Source of the DNA: Ciborinia camelliae
Lineage: Eukaryota; Ascomycota; Leotiomycetes; Helotiales; Sclerotiniaceae
Direction: 5' to 3'
Assembly: GCA_025890175.1 (NCBI GenBank)
Contig: JANPYM010000012.1
Location: forward strand, 613,600-677,599
DNA: 64,000 nucleotides
This document shows, piece after piece, positions 59,893-64,000 of this stretch; position 1 is the stretch's first letter, and every line of letters starts with the position of its first letter. The notes under the pieces were generated by a model, which saw only the letters and a list, made by a program, of their open reading frames with translations, searched no databases and was not told where the DNA came from. The translations under genes and the position numbers were made by a program.

Positions 59893-60737
59893 GGTGGTGA
59901 GTGATGTTTGAGAGGGGGAGGAAAGATGTGTGGTGTTGGCATAGAATTTCTTTTTGTTATATAGTAAAATGGGGCGAGACTTTTATTATCTTATTATGGT
60001 GTGCTGTAGGTTTCTACAAGAGGGACGGTCAATGGATACGGAGTTTAGAATGGAAATTTTACTCTTGATAGAATCATAACTGACCATGAGTCTGAACTTG
60101 CCAATTGGTCCAATATAATATAGCCAACCCCATAAGTGATTCTATATTCACAACTATCTTCGAATTCACAATTGCATTCAGAAGTCACCAAACACCAGTT
60201 CAAAGTTTTTGTGAATTGCCCCATATCATTATTTTCATCCATCTACCTGGCATGCCAGCACACAGAAAGAAAGGACAGAATTCTGAAATCCTCTAAACTA
60301 CTCTCGAAACTCTTCTTTTTGATTTTTTTTTTTCCATAAATATCTTTTATCATTCATTTCTTGAAGAATTCATTCCTCCTCCATCATCATCATCATCATC
60401 ACCATTCTTCTGTCCGCCACCAATTTTGTGTATATTATTCGCTCCTTGTTGTGACGTATCGTATCGTAAAGCATCTTGATTAGGACTCAATCCTTGTAAC
60501 AAATGCGTCTTCATGAAATAGAAAAAAATCAAATCCTCGCTGTAGCAGTTGATGGGCGCGCCTGAAAAATGAACAAAAGAGACAAAAAGACAAAGGTATG
60601 CTTGCTCAGCATCAATCGATGAGAGACTTGCAGAATATCATTCCTTGCGACGCGGCAGAAATTGACTGGAGGGTACATCCCCATCGTACATATTACTCAA
60701 ACATTTTTATGTTGTAGTTTGCGAGAAATAAAGTGAT
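59893..60737. other. Convergent spacer
   Basis: 845 bp between the 3' ends of the Ser-Pro protein gene and the kinase gene. It has a TCATCA repeat at about 60383-60400 and a T run at about 60322. No gene seen. Confidence 0.5.
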
Positions 60738-63700
60738 CTAAACACCATTTTCACCATTATCTCTTCGTTCACGTCGTTGGTTGGATCGGCGAGCAAGATC
60801 TTCAGAGCCATAGACGTCGCGGAAAGCTTCGAGTTGACTGGTTAGACCAGTTAACATTCTTGACATTTCGAAAGCCATTTCTTCGTGAGCTGCTTCACCT
60901 GTCAATGCGCGTACTGAAGGAGCATAAGGTAGGTTAGGGAAGTGCCCAATGGTATAAGGAGCATTTGGATCGCGAGAACGCGCGGATTGTGGAGGGGGTT
61001 GCAATGAAGCAGTTGCGTAGTCCGAATCTGTATCATTGGTATCCGTATTATAACCCAGAATACTTTCAGCGGCCGAATCCGAGAAGTCTGAAATGTCAGC
61101 CATGTCACGAAGAGCATTGCCGGTTCGAAGACGAGGAGGTCGGTCAGCTCGGAGTGAACGTGACGCACTCTCAGGACGAGGTGGAGTAGCCGAGGCTGAG
61201 AGAGATCCCATTTCTTCAGTGACATAGATCGAAGGCTCACGCTCATGGGAGGTGGCATAGATGGAAGGCTCACGCTCGTGGGAAGCGGCATAGATGGAAG
61301 GCTCACGAACGTGGGAAGTGGGCTGATATGATGAAGCATGGCGTTCGAGCTCAAAGGGATTGACAGTAGAAGATGTTGAGGCTTGTCCTGAGTCGCTTAG
61401 GAGCGAAATACGATCGGAGTCTGCTGTTGAAGGTCTGCGAAAATCGGGATTAAAAGCTTGTATTGGATCCGGCATACTCATATCTAAATCAATGAGAGAT
61501 TCACGAACGGATAAACGCGCCATTCCAGTGTGAATTTCAGCGGGAGGTAGACCACCACTAAACACACCTGGCTCAGTAGGATGATGAATCAATGGAGGAC
61601 GACCACCAACGCCTGGAGTAAAAGCCGGCTTTGGTACCTCATAAGTTGTAGGAAACCTAGAGACTTCTGGATCTGCTGATGCAGGCGGCACCATTGCTGG
61701 AAATTTCCAGTCTTGAGTACGACGATTGGGGTTGATGTCGGCTGGATCGCTAAGTGCTGGTCGGCTGAAATCAGGTAATGTTGTCATATAATCTTCATCG
61801 GGTTCTTCTCGTACACGTCTTCCAGCCTTGATAGTATCCATGTCCGGGAATACAGATATGCCAGTTTCCACGTCATGACCACCGAGATCGATCATTGTAT
61901 CTCTGATAGATGTTTGCGCAGTATCATCACGTAAAGGTAAATCCGAACGAGATGACACAGGTGGTAAATCTGAAGTTGGTAGCTGGAATGGCCGTCCATA
62001 GTGATTCCGACTATTATCCTCATAGCTTGACAGTGTGTTTGGATCGAAGATCTTTTCCAACGGACCAGGAATTGGTGCTAATGCTTGCGGTGGAGGTCGA
62101 CGCCGTCCCTTTTGAGGTGGTGGTCGTGCAGTCTCTTGGGGAAACCCAGCATCAAAATCAACACCTGAACCATAAACGTCATAGACATCTTGGGCAGTTG
62201 ATTTGCGTCTAACTTCTTGTTCAAATGCAGCAGTAGTACTGAAATTCCACTCATCATCAGACAATGCTGTCGAAGAAAACTCCGAAGGTGCTTGCGCCCC
62301 ACCCAACATAAACAGAGACTTTCTGCTTCCACCGTGATCCTCCCATAACTTGAATGCTCTAACGAGATGAGACAGCGAAGACATTGGGTATTTTGTACTA
62401 GTGTTGAGAATATAACGATGATTCTGAACTTGGTCAATTGGAGGACGTTCGCTTGGGAATTCCTCCAAACAAAATGCCACAAGGTCTCGTAAGTCGTCAG
62501 AATAATCCCCATCTTCAAGTCGAGGAGCATGTTGTTTTATAAGCGAACCCAGTCGGTCGAAAGGAAGTCGACTCATAGCATTAGGCGGAAGACCAGTGGC
62601 GATTTCATAAACCATGCAACCGAAAGCCCAAATATCAACTTCTTTGCCATAGCTGGGAACAGTATCGAACAATTCTGGTGCCATCCAATGTGGGGTACCA
62701 ATAACGGTAGATCTCTTGTCAACCTTTGTTTCCATGGTTCCAGCAACACCAAAGTCGCAGAGTTGAACCGCTCCTTCCTCAGTAATAAGAACATTCGCAC
62801 ATTTGATATCCCGATGTATGATTCCAGCCTCGTGTACCCATTTAATAGCTTCGGCAACCTCACGAAGAATCGGTATAATCCATTTCTCTTGTAAGCCACC
62901 AGGAGCGGTAGGCTTCATAAGAGTAGCAACACTTCCACCACCACAATATTCCGTGATCATCCACATGGCTTGTCCAACTGGCAATGCCTCAATGACATGA
63001 TTGATATTTCGAGCTTTATTTTCACTTAAAGTCTTCAAGGCGGTGATTTCTTTTAAAAATTCGGCATATGAATTGGCATTCTTTGGGTTGATTGTATCAC
63101 TCTCCTCGATGTCGATGATCTTCACAGCCACAATGGCAGCCGATACCATATCCTTTCTGTATAATATGTTAACAAAATATCAAAGTAATCGGGAAGTGAA
63201 ATACCATACCCTTTATAAACACGCCCAAAACTGCCCTTTCCGATTAATTCTACCAACGCATACTTAGGTGGTTCTTTTCCTGCTTTAGTTGCAGCTTCAA
63301 TGACTGAAGCTTGCATTTGCCTTGCATCCTCTATAGCTTTGGCCTTGACCGAAAGTGGTTCAGTGTTTCTGACCTGAAGATTGTCCATTTCGGCAAAATA
63401 GGCTCCTAAAGCTAAGAGGATAAAAAAGAAGGCTTCGCAGTGGTTAAGGTTGAATTACCAGGTGCAGCGTTTATTCCTGGAACTGGAAGACGCGATCTAG
63501 AAGAGCTCTCCTGTCTAGCTGCGACTGATGTATTTTGCAAACTGCGTGGTACAGGAATTGTTTGATGGGCTGAGGAAGGTTGTCGAAGACGTGAGCTTGT
63601 AATGGACTCTTGGTTCGTCGGCAGATTTTTTTGCGACCAGTTCTGTGGGGCTCGCAAGGCTGAAGTAGAACCCTGTGCTCTGTTGCTCTGCGACCAATGA

Positions 63701-64000
63701 GAAGGTGCTTGAAGCTCTCCGGGTGAATTTCCAGGTTGAGGTATTCGGGAACGATATGGTACCCGACCTCCAGGAGAAGTCAAATTTCGCTCGGGGGCGT
63801 TGAGTAAGGAATCGTAGCCAAATGTGCGGGCACCTCTCGAAACTGGAGAGCCGGTGAAAATGTTGTGGTTGCTTTGAAGCTCACGAGCTCTATCAACGCG
63901 CAATCTATCACGTTCGGCAGAATCTGGCGCAGGAAAAGCCTGTAGTTCTCTGGTGGGGCTAAGTAAAGTAGGAGCTTGCAAATTCCTGGCAGGATTGAAT
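60738..64000 (-). CDS. Ste20-group (germinal-centre-type) Ser/Thr kinase, 5' end outside the window
   Basis: Exons 63459-64000 (open to the window edge), 63210-63411 and 60738-63156; introns 63412-63458 (47 nt) and 63157-63209 (53 nt). A disordered Ser/Arg/Pro-rich leader precedes the kinase domain: LIGKGSFGRVYKG loop, AVKIID lysine, HRDIKCANVL catalytic loop, CDFGVAG, and GTPHWMAPELFD, the activation-segment signature of Ste20/GCK kinases. About 500 residues of disordered tail follow, including three 11-residue repeats (REPSIYA-SHE) and C-terminal AHEEMAFEMSRMLTGLTSQLEAF, a possible dimerisation helix. In fungi such kinases act in polarity, septation or NDR-kinase pathways; which one this is (Sid1, Mst1, Nak1/Kic1 type) I cannot settle. 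The true start lies beyond 64000. Confidence 0.92.
61223..61321. repeat. Three 33-bp in-frame tandem repeats in the kinase tail
   Basis: Three copies of a 33-bp unit beginning CATAGATGGAAGGCTCACG on the plus strand encode 11-residue repeats of the type REPSIYA-SHE. The copies differ at only a few positions, so the duplication looks recent. Confidence 0.9.

Noticed and set aside
1..64000. tRNA or rRNA genes
   Set aside because: No T-loop-like GGTTCRANYCC with matching acceptor stem was noticed on either strand. A tRNAscan run would be decisive.

Overview
The window is about 64 kb of nuclear DNA from a filamentous ascomycete. The evidence is: intron-rich genes with short (about 47-190 nt) GT...AG introns carrying CTAAC/CTGAC-like branch sites; fungal versions of housekeeping proteins; a HDEL-type ER retention signal; and AT-leaning intergenic DNA full of microsatellites. 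Gene content and codon style suggest Leotiomycetes, most like Sclerotiniaceae (Botrytis/Sclerotinia), but this is an inference without a database search. A run of ten Ns at 7731-7740 shows it is a draft assembly. All exon models were built by eye from reading frames and splice signals.

Layout. 1-8299 is nearly gene-free: a possible 3' gene end at the left edge, one weak small-gene candidate and the assembly gap. 8300-17995 is a compact block: DOP1 (minus) and MON1 (plus) diverge from one 482-bp promoter, and MON1 ends 5 bp from the stop of a convergent unknown gene. A microsatellite-rich spacer follows, then a 1156-residue Ser-rich unknown (19811-23351). 26057-49561 is a dense run of conserved genes: protein disulfide isomerase, a small mitochondrial membrane protein, VPS71 (SWR1 complex), KEL3-like kelch protein, proline iminopeptidase, WSS1-type protease, FAD monooxygenase, TEL2, UBA3, RPC40 and the 49-kDa subunit of complex I. 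49790-51508 is a Cys-rich/Gly-Arg-rich unknown. 51.5-57.5 kb has no genes. Its core (about 53.0-56.4 kb) is a mosaic of diverged tandem repeats with different periods, including a clear ~65-bp array, into which two LTR-like TG...CA elements have inserted. A two-exon unknown gene with a long Ser-Pro tract (58710-59892) and a 5'-truncated Ste20-group kinase (60738-64000) end the window.

Functional themes. Several neighbours belong to shared processes but are not a cluster: endomembrane traffic (DOP1, MON1), genome maintenance and chromatin (VPS71, WSS1, TEL2), ubiquitin-like modification (UBA3; WSS1 acts on SUMO/DNA-protein crosslinks), and basic energy and transcription machinery (NDUFS2, RPC40). 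No secondary-metabolite cluster, tRNA, rRNA or CRISPR array was recognised.

Most notable: a probable 6-nt microexon in UBA3; an apparent reading-frame break in VPS71; the 3.4-kb multi-period repeat mosaic; a 156-bp solo-LTR-like element with a perfect 5-bp target duplication whose empty site matches the repeat array; and a ~29-copy hexanucleotide tract encoding (Ser-Pro)n.
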